From the NCBI RefSeq assembly GCF_013155335.1, contig NZ_JABJQZ010000001.1:806001-870000 (forward strand): 64,000 nt of DNA, in the 5' to 3' direction. The notes below the pieces were generated by a model, which made no database searches, was not told the origin of the DNA, and saw only the letters and a list, made by a program, of their open reading frames with translations. Shown here piece by piece: positions 9,924-19,457 of the stretch; position 1 is the stretch's first letter; each line of letters opens with the position of its first letter. A program made the position numbers and the translations under genes. This stretch comes from Nocardioides sp. zg-1230. Its GTDB lineage: Bacteria > Actinomycetota > Actinomycetes > Propionibacteriales > Nocardioidaceae.

Positions 9924-10757
9924 GTGCAAGAGCTACATGCATTGGTCGTCGAGGACGATCCGGACATCTCGTCAGCGCTGGTGGAGACCCTCGAGGGGGC
10001 GGGCTTCCGTGTCACCTCGGCGCCGGACGGACGACAGGCGGTGAGCGCGGCGGCAGCCGATCCGCCCGACCTGGTCACGCTCGACCTGACGCTGCCGCAC
10101 ATGGACGGCATCGAGGTGTGCCGCCGCATCCGCGAGACCAGCGACTGCTACATCGTGATCGTGTCCGCGCGGTCCGACGAGGTCGACAAGCTGATCGGCC
10201 TCGAGGTCGGGGCGGACGACTTCGTCCTCAAGCCGTTCTCGCCGCGCGAGCTGCGCGCCCGCGTGGCCGCGCTGTTCCGGCGTCCTCGCACCGCGACGGC
10301 GGCGGACGAGTCGGCCAACGGCCGCAGCCCGCAGGTCCCGAGCCCGGCCCAGCCGGTGGACGAGCCGACCACGATCTCCGCGGGTGCGGGGCTGGTGATC
10401 AACTCCGCCCGGCGCGAGGTGCAGGTCGACGGCACGATCGTCGACCTGACCCGCATCGAGTACGACGTCCTGGAATACCTCGCGACGCACCTGTCGCGGG
10501 TGTGCACCCGCGAGGAGATGGTGCTCGCGATCTGGAGCAGCGCGCTCACCCACGACCACCACCTGGTGGACGTGCACGTGGCCAACCTGCGCGGCAAGCT
10601 GCGCCGTCACTCCGACGCCACCTGGATCCACACGATCCGCGGCATCGGCTACCGGATGGACCGCGAGGGCGAGGAGCAGGACCGTCGTGCCGGCGGGGGT
10701 CCCTACCTCGTCGCCCGGATCGACTCGGAGGACTGGGCCCGGGGCCTGGACTTCTGA
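9924..10757 (+). CDS. OmpR/PhoB-type response regulator, orphan
   Basis: A 277-residue two-domain regulator. The receiver has the acidic pair D11/D12, the phospho-acceptor Asp near position 54 (LVTLDLTLP) and Lys in LKPF. A winged-helix DNA-binding domain follows after a Pro/Ala-rich linker (LTRIEYDVLEYLATH, HLVDVHVANLRGKL, IHTIRGIGYRMD). GTG at 9924 is preferred because GGGGG lies 6 nt upstream and the receiver starts at once. An extra acidic C-terminal tail of about 30 residues is unusual. No histidine kinase is adjacent. Confidence 0.92.
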   Translation: MQELHALVVEDDPDISSALVETLEGAGFRVTSAPDGRQAVSAAAADPPDLVTLDLTLPHMDGIEVCRRIRETSDCYIVIVSARSDEVDKLIGLEVGADDFVLKPFSPRELRARVAALFRRPRTATAADESANGRSPQVPSPAQPVDEPTTISAGAGLVINSARREVQVDGTIVDLTRIEYDVLEYLATHLSRVCTREEMVLAIWSSALTHDHHLVDVHVANLRGKLRRHSDATWIHTIRGIGYRMDREGEEQDRRAGGGPYLVARIDSEDWARGLDF

Positions 10758-10929
10758 CGCTCCGACGGGACGCGTGACCCCCTCGTAGGGGGGTGCTGCG
10801 CCCGGTTCGACCACGCTCCCCACCTGCCGCCGCCTAGCATCGTCGGCAGGCGGGGAGCACCGACCGTGCCCACCCGGTTTCAGGCCGGGCGCGGCAGGGT
10901 AGGTGAACGGTCAACTGGGGAGCACACGG

Positions 10930-11682
10930 ATGATGAACGCACGGACAGCCGTGGTCGTCGAGGACGACCACGACGTCGGCGACGCCATCTCCAAGCTCCT
11001 CGACCAGGCCGGGTTCGACGTCACCGTCGCGCGCACCGGGACCGAGGCGCTCACGCTCATCGGTGAGGCGCGTCCCGACCTGGTCACGCTCGACCTCACC
11101 CTGCCCGACATCGACGGGGTCGAGGTCTGCCGGCAGATCCGCACGGTCAGCGACTGCTACGTCATCGTCGTCAGCGGCCGCACCGCCGAGGTGGACCGCC
11201 TCATCGGGCTCGAGGTCGGCGCCGACGACTACCTGGTCAAGCCGTTCTCCATGCGCGAGCTGCAGGCCCGGGTGGCCGCCCTCTTCCGGCGTCCGCGCAG
11301 CAGCCACCAGGGCCCCGCGGCGGCTGCGCCGGCGCCGACATCCGAGCCCGTCCCCGACTTCGCCCCGACCAGCTCCGAGGGCTGCAGCGACCTGACGCTC
11401 AACCGCGGGTCGCGCGAGGTGCTGGTGTCCGGCCGGGAGGTCGACCTGACCCGCACCGAGTTCGATCTGCTCGCCCACCTCGTGGGCCACCCTGGGGTCG
11501 TGGTCCCCCGCGAGGAGCTGATGCGGGCCGTGTGGGCGAGCGACTTCGTCCCCGACAGCACCCACGTCGTCGACGTGCACCTGGCCAACCTGCGCCGCAA
11601 GCTCCGCAGCGCCGCCGGCAGCAACCAGTGGATCCGCACCATCCGGGGCGTCGGCTTCCGCTTCGACCCCTGCTGCCCCTGA
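10930..11682 (+). CDS. OmpR/PhoB-type response regulator, orphan, paralogue of its neighbour
   Basis: A 250-residue regulator with a receiver (VVVEDDHDVGDAI, phospho-acceptor near residue 55 in LVTLDLTLPDIDG, Lys in LVKPF) and a C-terminal winged helix (LTRTEFDLLAHLVGH, STHVVDVHLANLRRKL, IRTIRGVGFRFD). It closely resembles the preceding gene throughout, including the shared DLVTLDLTLP block and the R-S-x-E-V-D-(K/R)-L-I-G-L-E-V-G-A-D-D segment, so the pair looks like a tandem duplication. GGGGAG lies before the ATG-ATG start, and either ATG is possible. No sensor kinase is nearby. Confidence 0.92.
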   Translation: MMNARTAVVVEDDHDVGDAISKLLDQAGFDVTVARTGTEALTLIGEARPDLVTLDLTLPDIDGVEVCRQIRTVSDCYVIVVSGRTAEVDRLIGLEVGADDYLVKPFSMRELQARVAALFRRPRSSHQGPAAAAPAPTSEPVPDFAPTSSEGCSDLTLNRGSREVLVSGREVDLTRTEFDLLAHLVGHPGVVVPREELMRAVWASDFVPDSTHVVDVHLANLRRKLRSAAGSNQWIRTIRGVGFRFDPCCP

Positions 11683-11819
11683 CCCGGCTCCTGACCCGGC
11701 TGAGCACCGCCGGCACGACCCGCCGCAGGGGTGGGATCGCTGCGCGCCGTTGCCTCAGGATCGTGTCAACTCGGTGGAACGCCGGGTCCAAGTCGCGCAA
11801 ACAGCAGTACGTTGAGCCC

Positions 11820-12470
11820 ATGGTCATTCGAGTCGCGCTGGTCAACGACGACGAGGTCGTCGTCCGCGGCCTCGACGCGATGATGCGCAGCTACGGCCAC
11901 CGCGTCGAGGTGGTCGAGCTGGTGGCCGGCAAGCCCGTCGCGCAGCCGGTCGACGTCGCCCTCTACGACACGTTCGGGATGGGCCAGGGCAACGGTCCCG
12001 CCGTACGCCACCTCGTCGAGAGCCCGCAGGTCCGCTCCGTCGCGGTCTACACGTGGAACTTCCAGCCGTGGCTGACCCGCGACACCCTCAGCCAGGGCGT
12101 CCGCGGCTACCTGTCCAAGAGCCTGCCCGCCGCCCGCCTGGTCGACGCCGTGACCGCGATCTCCTCGGGACAGCTCGTCGTCTCGCCCTCGCGGGGACGC
12201 TCGCCGCTCGTCGGCGGCGACTGGCCCGGGCGCGAGGAGGGCCTCACCGCGCGCGAGGCCGAGGTGCTGTCGCTGATCACCATGGGCCTGAGCAACCAGG
12301 AGATCGCCGAGCGCACCCTGCTGTCGCTCAACTCCATCAAGTCCTACATCCGCTCGGCCTACCGCAAGATCGACGTCGACTCGCGCTCGCGGGCGGTGCT
12401 GTGGGGCGTCGAGCACGGCATGCGCGCCGACCGGGTGCGCATCAACGGATCCCCGGCCCGCGAGGCCTGA
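11820..12470 (+). CDS. LuxR/NarL-type regulator with atypical receiver
   Basis: A 216-residue protein with a receiver-like N-terminal domain and a LuxR-type helix-turn-helix (GLTAREAEVLSLITMGLSNQEIAERTLLSLNSIKSYIRSAYRKI). The receiver keeps acidic residues at the start (NDDE, 9-12), an Asp at 50 (VALYDTFG), the Thr of VYTW and the Lys of LSKS. It lacks the usual helix and loop sequences around them. It is paralogous to the gene at 23050, with which it shares the VAVYTWN and SYIRSAYRK blocks. The ATG at 11820 has only a weak ribosome-binding site. Confidence 0.88.
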   Translation: MVIRVALVNDDEVVVRGLDAMMRSYGHRVEVVELVAGKPVAQPVDVALYDTFGMGQGNGPAVRHLVESPQVRSVAVYTWNFQPWLTRDTLSQGVRGYLSKSLPAARLVDAVTAISSGQLVVSPSRGRSPLVGGDWPGREEGLTAREAEVLSLITMGLSNQEIAERTLLSLNSIKSYIRSAYRKIDVDSRSRAVLWGVEHGMRADRVRINGSPAREA

Positions 12471-12544
12471 CCGGGCCGTCCGCCCGCGTGGCGGGGGCTC
12501 CGCGCTTTGGGGACCGGGCGCCGCAGCGCCGTACCCTCCTCCCC

Positions 12545-14074
12545 GTGACACAGCAGCAGCACCGCTCGGCCGAGCACGGCATCGACCCCGACAAGCTGGC
12601 GATCGCGCTCGAGGTCCTGCAGGACGTGGCGGCACTCCCGCCGGACCACGACGACGTACGCACCATGAAGCGCGCGGCGTCCTCCATGTACAAGCTCATC
12701 AAGAAGCAGCGCCGTGCCGAGATCCGGATGGAGCGGCTGCAGCACGACCTCGACATCATCGCGAAGACCGCCACCGGCTCACCGATGCGGATCGACGACG
12801 AGACCGCCGGCATCCCGCTGGTCTCCAACGCGGCGGGCGCCTTCGCCGGCGAGCTCATCACCGCACGCGGGTGCTACATCTGCAAGCAGGACTTCACCCT
12901 CGTCGACGCGTTCTACCACTGGCTGTGCCCCACCTGCGCGGCGATGAGCCACGCCAAGCGCGACCAGCGCACCGACCTCACCGGCAAGCGCGCGCTGCTC
13001 ACCGGCGGCCGCGCCAAGATCGGGATGTACATCGCACTGCGCCTGCTCCGCGACGGCGCGCACACCACGATCACGACCCGCTTCCCCAAGGACGCCGTAC
13101 GTCGGTTCGCGGCGATGGAGGACGCGGCCGACTGGCTGCACCGGCTCAAGGTCGTCGGCATCGACCTGCGCGACCCCACGCAGGTCATCTCCCTCACCGA
13201 CGACGTCGCTGCCGACGGGCCGCTCGACATCATCATCAACAACGCCTGCCAGACCGTACGACGCCTGCCGGGCGCGTACTCGCACCTGATCGACGGCGAG
13301 GCCGCACCACTGCCGACCGCCGAGTCCCTCGGGGTGACCGCACTGCCGGAGATGGTCACCTTCGACCGGATCTCCGAGGCGCACCCGGCCGCGATCGCCG
13401 GCGCACTGTCCTCGACCGCGGTCGCCCACCACGACGGCGAGTCCGCCGAGCACGCGCTCGCCGCGCACAACGCCGCGTCGCTGACCGCCCTCGCCCTCAA
13501 GGCCGGGGGCGCCTCCCTGGACGCGCACCTGGCGGGCACGGCGATCGACGCGGGCGGCCTGATCCCCGACATCCAGGACAACAACTCGTGGACGCAGGTG
13601 CTCGACGAGGTCGATCCGCTGGAGCTCCTCGAGGTGCAGTTCTGCAACTCGATCGCGCCGTTCCTGATCAACTCCCGGTTGCGGCCCTCGCTGCGGGCGG
13701 CCGTGCAGAACGGCGCCCGCCGCGCCTACATCGTCAACGTCTCGGCGATGGAGGGGCAGTTCGGTGGTCGTCGCTACAAGGGTGCCGGCCACCCGCACAC
13801 CAACATGGCCAAGGCCGCGCTCAACATGATGACCCGCACGTCGTCGGGGGAGATGTTCGAGACCGACAGCATCCTCATGACCGCCGTCGACACCGGCTGG
13901 ATCACCGACGAGCGGCCGCACCACGAGAAGCTCCGGATCGCCGCCGAGGGCTGGCACGCGCCGCTCGACCTGGTCGACGGTGCCGCGAGGGTCTACGACC
14001 CGATCGTGCTCGGCGAGCAGGGCGAGGACATCTATGGCTGCTTCCTGAAGGACTACCAGCCCGCCCCCTGGTGA
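12545..14074 (+). CDS. Short-chain-dehydrogenase-like protein with N-terminal zinc-ribbon-like module
   Basis: A 509-residue protein. Residues 1-100 are helical (ALEVLQDVAALPPDHDDV, MYKLIKKQRRAEIRMERLQ). A four-cysteine module follows, C110-x2-C113 and C128-x2-C131, then a Rossmann domain starting KRALLTGGRAKIGMYIALRLL. IIINNACQTVRR matches the NNAG region of SDRs and the catalytic Ser region reads VNVSAMEG. Where the YxxxK motif is expected the sequence reads TNMAK (419-423), so the catalytic Tyr appears replaced by Thr. It is about twice the usual SDR length. GTG at 12545 is chosen because it precedes the conserved helical start; the frame is open upstream. Substrate unknown. Confidence 0.8.
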   Translation: MTQQQHRSAEHGIDPDKLAIALEVLQDVAALPPDHDDVRTMKRAASSMYKLIKKQRRAEIRMERLQHDLDIIAKTATGSPMRIDDETAGIPLVSNAAGAFAGELITARGCYICKQDFTLVDAFYHWLCPTCAAMSHAKRDQRTDLTGKRALLTGGRAKIGMYIALRLLRDGAHTTITTRFPKDAVRRFAAMEDAADWLHRLKVVGIDLRDPTQVISLTDDVAADGPLDIIINNACQTVRRLPGAYSHLIDGEAAPLPTAESLGVTALPEMVTFDRISEAHPAAIAGALSSTAVAHHDGESAEHALAAHNAASLTALALKAGGASLDAHLAGTAIDAGGLIPDIQDNNSWTQVLDEVDPLELLEVQFCNSIAPFLINSRLRPSLRAAVQNGARRAYIVNVSAMEGQFGGRRYKGAGHPHTNMAKAALNMMTRTSSGEMFETDSILMTAVDTGWITDERPHHEKLRIAAEGWHAPLDLVDGAARVYDPIVLGEQGEDIYGCFLKDYQPAPW

Positions 14075-14099
14075 GGCCGGCTGCTGGTTGACTCGGCGC

Positions 14100-14738
14100 A
14101 TGAGCCGCCTCGAGACCGCTGAAGAGTTCCACGCCCGCGTCGCCGCCGCGACCGACGCCGAGGGCCGGCTGCCCGTGGCGATCGAGGAGATGCCCGGGTG
14201 GGACATCTTCCCGTTCGAGCCCGACGGCCTGCGGATCAAGCCGCTCGAGCCGCTGCAGGACGCCGAGCCGCCCCGCGAGGGCGAGGACCCGGCCGACTGC
14301 TTCTGCCGGCAGCCGATGCCGCCCGAGCGCGCCGCCCGGATCGCCTGGCGCAACCAGCGCTGGCTGCTCGTCACGCTCGACATGAAGCTGCCGGTCTCAC
14401 TGATCCTGCGGCCGGTCGAGCACTTCGACATCGCCGACCTGCCCGACGACATGGCGGCCGAGATGGGCGTGCTGATGGTGCGGGTCACGGCTGCGGTCGA
14501 GGAGCTGCCGAGCGTCGGGCGCTGCCACATCGGGCGGTACGGCGACGGCGGCGCCCACGCGCACCCGTTCTTCTTCGGCCGCCCGGCCCGCATGGGACAG
14601 CTGCGCGGGTCCTGCCTGCTCGACTGGGAGGAGAACCTGCCCCCGGTCCCCGACGACGTACGCCTCGCCAACGCCGGGCACGTCGGGCGCCGCCTCGTCG
14701 AGCGGGTCGGCGGGCAGGGCCCGGCCTGGGAGGCCTGA
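14100..14738 (+). CDS. Conserved protein with a HIT-like His motif
   Basis: A 212-residue soluble protein. The segment RCHIGRYGDGGAHAHPFFFGRPARMG has an HxH core resembling the HIT nucleotide-hydrolase motif, and ITLDMKLPVSLILRPVEHFD upstream fits the strand before it. It lacks a full HxHxH triad, so assignment to the HIT superfamily is tentative. A 25-bp gap separates it from the SDR-like gene, suggesting one operon. The ATG at 14100 starts MSRLETAEEFHAR. Confidence 0.6.
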   Translation: MSRLETAEEFHARVAAATDAEGRLPVAIEEMPGWDIFPFEPDGLRIKPLEPLQDAEPPREGEDPADCFCRQPMPPERAARIAWRNQRWLLVTLDMKLPVSLILRPVEHFDIADLPDDMAAEMGVLMVRVTAAVEELPSVGRCHIGRYGDGGAHAHPFFFGRPARMGQLRGSCLLDWEENLPPVPDDVRLANAGHVGRRLVERVGGQGPAWEA

Positions 14739-14788
14739 ACCTCCACCCGCCGCAATCCGCCGCAGGTGGTCGCGCGCCCGGCGCCAGC

Positions 14789-14888
14789 GGGGGTAGTCCA
14801 GTGGATTGCGGCTGTCGATCGGGTTCCCGGACGACCAGAACCCACTGGACTACCGAGCCGGACGACCAGGACCCACTGGACTACCCCC
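14789..14888. repeat. Intergenic inverted repeat with a tandem duplicated right arm
   Basis: A 16-nt sequence GGGGGTAGTCCAGTGG (14789-14804) is matched by its perfect reverse complement at 14873-14888. A nearly identical internal copy of the right arm occurs one period earlier: the 27-nt unit beginning CCGGACGACCAG is present at 14827-14853 and 14858-14884, 31 bp apart and differing at one base. It lies between convergent genes and may terminate transcription on both strands. It also looks like a small dispersed-repeat relic. Confidence 0.75.
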
Positions 14889-14928
14889 GCCCCCGGGAGG
14901 CTGGCGGGCCCGCCGGGCGGTGGGGACC

Positions 14929-15525
14929 TCAGGCGGTCGCCCGGGCGGCGTCCCAGAGCCGGCGGCACTCGCGCACGTCCTGGCCGTAGACCGCGACCAG
15001 CTCGGGGGGCAGGCCGTCGGGGTGGGCGGCGAGGAGGTCCTCGAGGGCGGCGTAGGACTCGAGGAAGGCCGCGGTGTCCGGGTCGGAGACGTCGGTGGAC
15101 GCGGTCGAGGTGTGCAGCGCGAGCGGGTCGGTCACGGCGCGGGTCCACTCCTCGCGGATCGCCTCGTGCCGCTCCCGGGAGACGGCGAGCAGGCCGACGA
15201 GCGACGGGTCGCGGGTGACCCCGTCGCGCTCGCTGTCGCCGTACGACGACTCCAGCCGGCCGACGTCGCGCCGGGCTCGCTCCCGCAGCGCCCAGAGCCC
15301 GGCGAAGCCGAGGGCGTTGACCGCGAGCAGCGCCGGCACGGCGAGCGTCGTCACGTCGAGCTGCCAGAAGACCGGGAGGAGGAACACCGCCTGCAGGACC
15401 AGCAGGACGAGCGCGACGCCCGTGATCGGGTAGTCGGCGCGCACCCGGAGCCGGTCGGCGCGGACCGTGCCGGCGTGCACGCGGGCAGGGGGCGGGTCGG
15501 CCCGCCACGGGACGAGGTCGGGCAC
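14929..15525 (-). CDS. Two-helix membrane protein, function unknown
   Basis: A 198-residue protein. After a short Pro/Arg-rich N-terminus there are two adjacent membrane helices (VALVLLVLQAVFLLPVFW and LAVPALLAVNALGFAGLWAL). A soluble helical C-terminal domain of about 120 residues follows (RERHEAIREEWTRAV, FLESYAALEDLLAAHPDG). No enzyme motif is seen. It is on the same strand as, and 3 bp downstream of, the VOC protein gene, so the two are probably transcribed together. Confidence 0.75.
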   Translation of the reverse strand: MPDLVPWRADPPPARVHAGTVRADRLRVRADYPITGVALVLLVLQAVFLLPVFWQLDVTTLAVPALLAVNALGFAGLWALRERARRDVGRLESSYGDSERDGVTRDPSLVGLLAVSRERHEAIREEWTRAVTDPLALHTSTASTDVSDPDTAAFLESYAALEDLLAAHPDGLPPELVAVYGQDVRECRRLWDAARATA

Positions 15526-15528
15526 GCG

Positions 15529-15951
15529 TCAGGACCCGGCGTCTCCGGCGATGTTGAACAGCCAGCTGATGCCGTAGCGGTCCTTGAAGGACCCGAAGAC
15601 GTCGCCCCAGGGCTGCGTGCCGAGCGGCGTCGTGACGGCCTGCGCACCCTCGCTGAGGGCATCGAACCAGCGCCGCATCTTCTCCGCGTCGTCACCCGCG
15701 ATGCTGACCGACACGTTGTCGCCGAAGGTCACCTCGACGAACTCCGGCGGCGCGTCGGCGCCCATCAGGGTGAAGCCGTCGGGCGTCTCGAGCTGGCCGT
15801 GCATGACCTGCTCGGCGAGCGGGCCCTCGGTGCCCATGTCGCCGAAGGTCATGAAGGTCGGCTCGCCGCCGAGCACCGAGGCGTAGAACTCCATCGCCTC
15901 GCGGGCCTTCCCGTCGGCGAAGTTGAGGTAGGGGTTGAGCACGACGGACAT
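15529..15951 (-). CDS. VOC-superfamily protein (PhnB/3-demethylubiquinone-like)
   Basis: A 140-residue single-domain protein with the PhnB-type pattern: NPYLNFADGKAREAMEFYASVLGG at the start, FTLMGAD in the middle and WGDVFGSFKDRYGISWLFNI at the end. Members of this group are small glyoxalase-fold dimers, often of unknown substrate. ATG at 15951 is chosen over an upstream start because GGGAGGAG lies directly before it and the family sequence begins at once. Confidence 0.88.
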   Translation of the reverse strand: MSVVLNPYLNFADGKAREAMEFYASVLGGEPTFMTFGDMGTEGPLAEQVMHGQLETPDGFTLMGADAPPEFVEVTFGDNVSVSIAGDDAEKMRRWFDALSEGAQAVTTPLGTQPWGDVFGSFKDRYGISWLFNIAGDAGS

Positions 15952-16033
15952 CGCTGGTCTCCTCCCGAGGCGACATGCAGGTGGACCACCCAACCTAGTG
16001 ACGCGGCGCGGGCCGGGGAAGCGCCGAGACGCA

Positions 16034-16068
16034 CGGCGCCCCGGACGAGCGTGTCGTCCGGGGCGCCG
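16034..16068 (-). terminator. Terminator hairpin after the PRC-barrel gene
   Basis: A 15-bp perfect stem (16034-16048 with 16054-16068) and a 5-nt loop lie 32 bp past the stop of the PRC-barrel gene on the minus strand. Confidence 0.75.
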
Positions 16069-16099
16069 GCGCGGGGGTGCGCGGGAGACGCAGGTCGCG

Positions 16100-16444
16100 T
16101 CAGCGGCTGGAGTACGGCGTGTAGTAGTCCGTGTGACGACCGCGGGAGTCGTCGTTCCAGTCGTCCTTGGCGTAGTCCGGTGCGGACTTGATCTGGTCCT
16201 TGGTGAGGTTGACCATCACGGTCTTGCCGTCGTGGTCGATCCCGGTCACGGCGCCGGCGGGGACGAGCCGCTTCTTGCCGAAGATCCAGAAGCCGGTGTC
16301 GACGACGAGCCACTGTCCGGCGGCCTCGTTGCTGGCCTCGTCGATCTTGCCGATCGACCCGTCGGTCGCCTCGACGTCGTAGCCGATGAGGTCGCTGTCC
16401 TGGCTCCACGTCGTGTCGCGGTAGCTCCACACGGTGTCACTCAT
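16100..16444 (-). CDS. PRC-barrel domain protein
   Basis: A 114-residue protein with one PRC-barrel: LIGYDVEATDGSIGKIDEAS, then WLVVDTGFWIFGKKRLVPAGAVTGID. A charged tail follows (KDDWNDDSRGRHTDYY). Such proteins are common stress-associated small proteins in actinobacteria. GGGAGGG lies before the ATG at 16444. It sits downstream of the catalase gene on the same strand, but a hairpin separates them, so it is probably transcribed independently. Confidence 0.88.
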   Translation of the reverse strand: MSDTVWSYRDTTWSQDSDLIGYDVEATDGSIGKIDEASNEAAGQWLVVDTGFWIFGKKRLVPAGAVTGIDHDGKTVMVNLTKDQIKSAPDYAKDDWNDDSRGRHTDYYTPYSSR

Positions 16445-16518
16445 GGTTCCCTCCCAAGGGATCTCGGTTGTGCCGAGCAATCGACGTAACCACCCGCTCC
16501 GGGGGCGGAGCACACCCG

Positions 16519-16549
16519 TGGGGCGGTGTGACAGCCGGTTACCGCCCCA
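16519..16549 (-). terminator. Hairpin downstream of the catalase gene
   Basis: A 9-bp perfect stem, TGGGGCGGT (16519-16527) with ACCGCCCCA (16541-16549), lies about 50 bp past the catalase stop on the minus strand. It is a plausible terminator. Confidence 0.5.
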
Positions 16550-16588
16550 GGGGTACGTCCGCAGGGGTACGTCCGCAGGGGTACGTCG
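16547..16588. repeat. Three tandem 14-bp repeats
   Basis: The unit GCAGGGGTACGTCC occurs three times in a row (16547-16560, 16561-16574, 16575-16588), with the first and last copies changed at one end base. It abuts the catalase stop codon region and partly overlaps the hairpin right arm. Confidence 0.85.
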
Positions 16589-16599
16589 ACGCCCGCAGG

Positions 16600-18669
<2,070 letters not shown>

Positions 18670-18794
18670 GGCACGTCCTTCCGAGGGGGTCGTCGCGGTC
18701 CTCTCGACGGTAGGCGCGCCCCGTCTCGAACCGGCTCACCCCGTGGGACCCCCGACCTCGGTAGGCGCCCGGACGGGTGGTCCCCAGGTCTGCC

Positions 18795-19457
18795 CTAGTC
18801 GGTGCCGCTGTGCCCGCGCAGCAGGTCGCCGAAGGGCGTCACGTCGGCCTCGACCTGCGTGCCGGACGTACGCCTCGGGCGCGCGGCCAGGTCGGGAGCG
18901 AAACCGCCGACGCCGTAGTCGCCCTGGCCCACGACCAGCGCCGCGAGCTCGGCCGCAGCGCGGGTGATCCGGTCCGAGAGCCCGTGGCTGCCGAAGTCCT
19001 CGGTGGCGGCGAAGATGCCGGTGGGTACGACGACCGCGCGGAGGTAGGCGAAGAGCGGCCGCATCGCGTGGTCGAGCACCAGCGAGTGCCGGGCGCTGCC
19101 GGCGGCTGCCGCGATCAGCACCGGCGTACCGGCCAGCGCGTCCTTGTCGAGGGCGTCGAAGAACATCTTGAACAGCCCGCTGTAGCTGCCGTTGAACACC
19201 GGCGTCACCACGATGAGGCCGTCGGCCGCGGCGACCTGCTCGCGAAGCTCGGTCAGCCGCGGGGTCGGGATACCGCCGGTGACCATGAAGGTCGCCAGCT
19301 CGCCGGCGACCTCGCGCAGCTCGATGAACTCGACGTCGACGGCCTCGCCGCGGGCGGTGACCTGCGCGGTGCTCGCCTCGGCGAGCTGGTCGGCCAGCAG
19401 CCGGGTGGACGACGGGACGGTCAGCCCCGCCGTCACCACGACGACGCGTCGACTCAT
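18795..19457 (-). CDS. NADPH-dependent FMN reductase (CE1759 type)
   Basis: A 220-residue flavodoxin-like reductase: VVVVTAGLTVPSSTRLLADQLA at the FMN phosphate site, VVTPVFNGSYSGLFKMFFDALD in the middle and AAAAGSARHSLVLDHAMRPLFAYL later. This type normally supplies reduced FMN to a luciferase-like monooxygenase. Here its ATG overlaps the stop of such a gene by 4 bp (ATGA), so the two are translationally coupled. The last residues, VTPFGDLLRGH, resemble the start of the divergent TPR protein at 20819. Confidence 0.93.
   Translation of the reverse strand: MSRRVVVVTAGLTVPSSTRLLADQLAEASTAQVTARGEAVDVEFIELREVAGELATFMVTGGIPTPRLTELREQVAAADGLIVVTPVFNGSYSGLFKMFFDALDKDALAGTPVLIAAAAGSARHSLVLDHAMRPLFAYLRAVVVPTGIFAATEDFGSHGLSDRITRAAAELAALVVGQGDYGVGGFAPDLAARPRRTSGTQVEADVTPFGDLLRGHSGTD

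Noticed and set aside
14789..14888. CRISPR-like repeats
   Set aside because: Only two direct units with no unique spacers of regular size and no cas genes.
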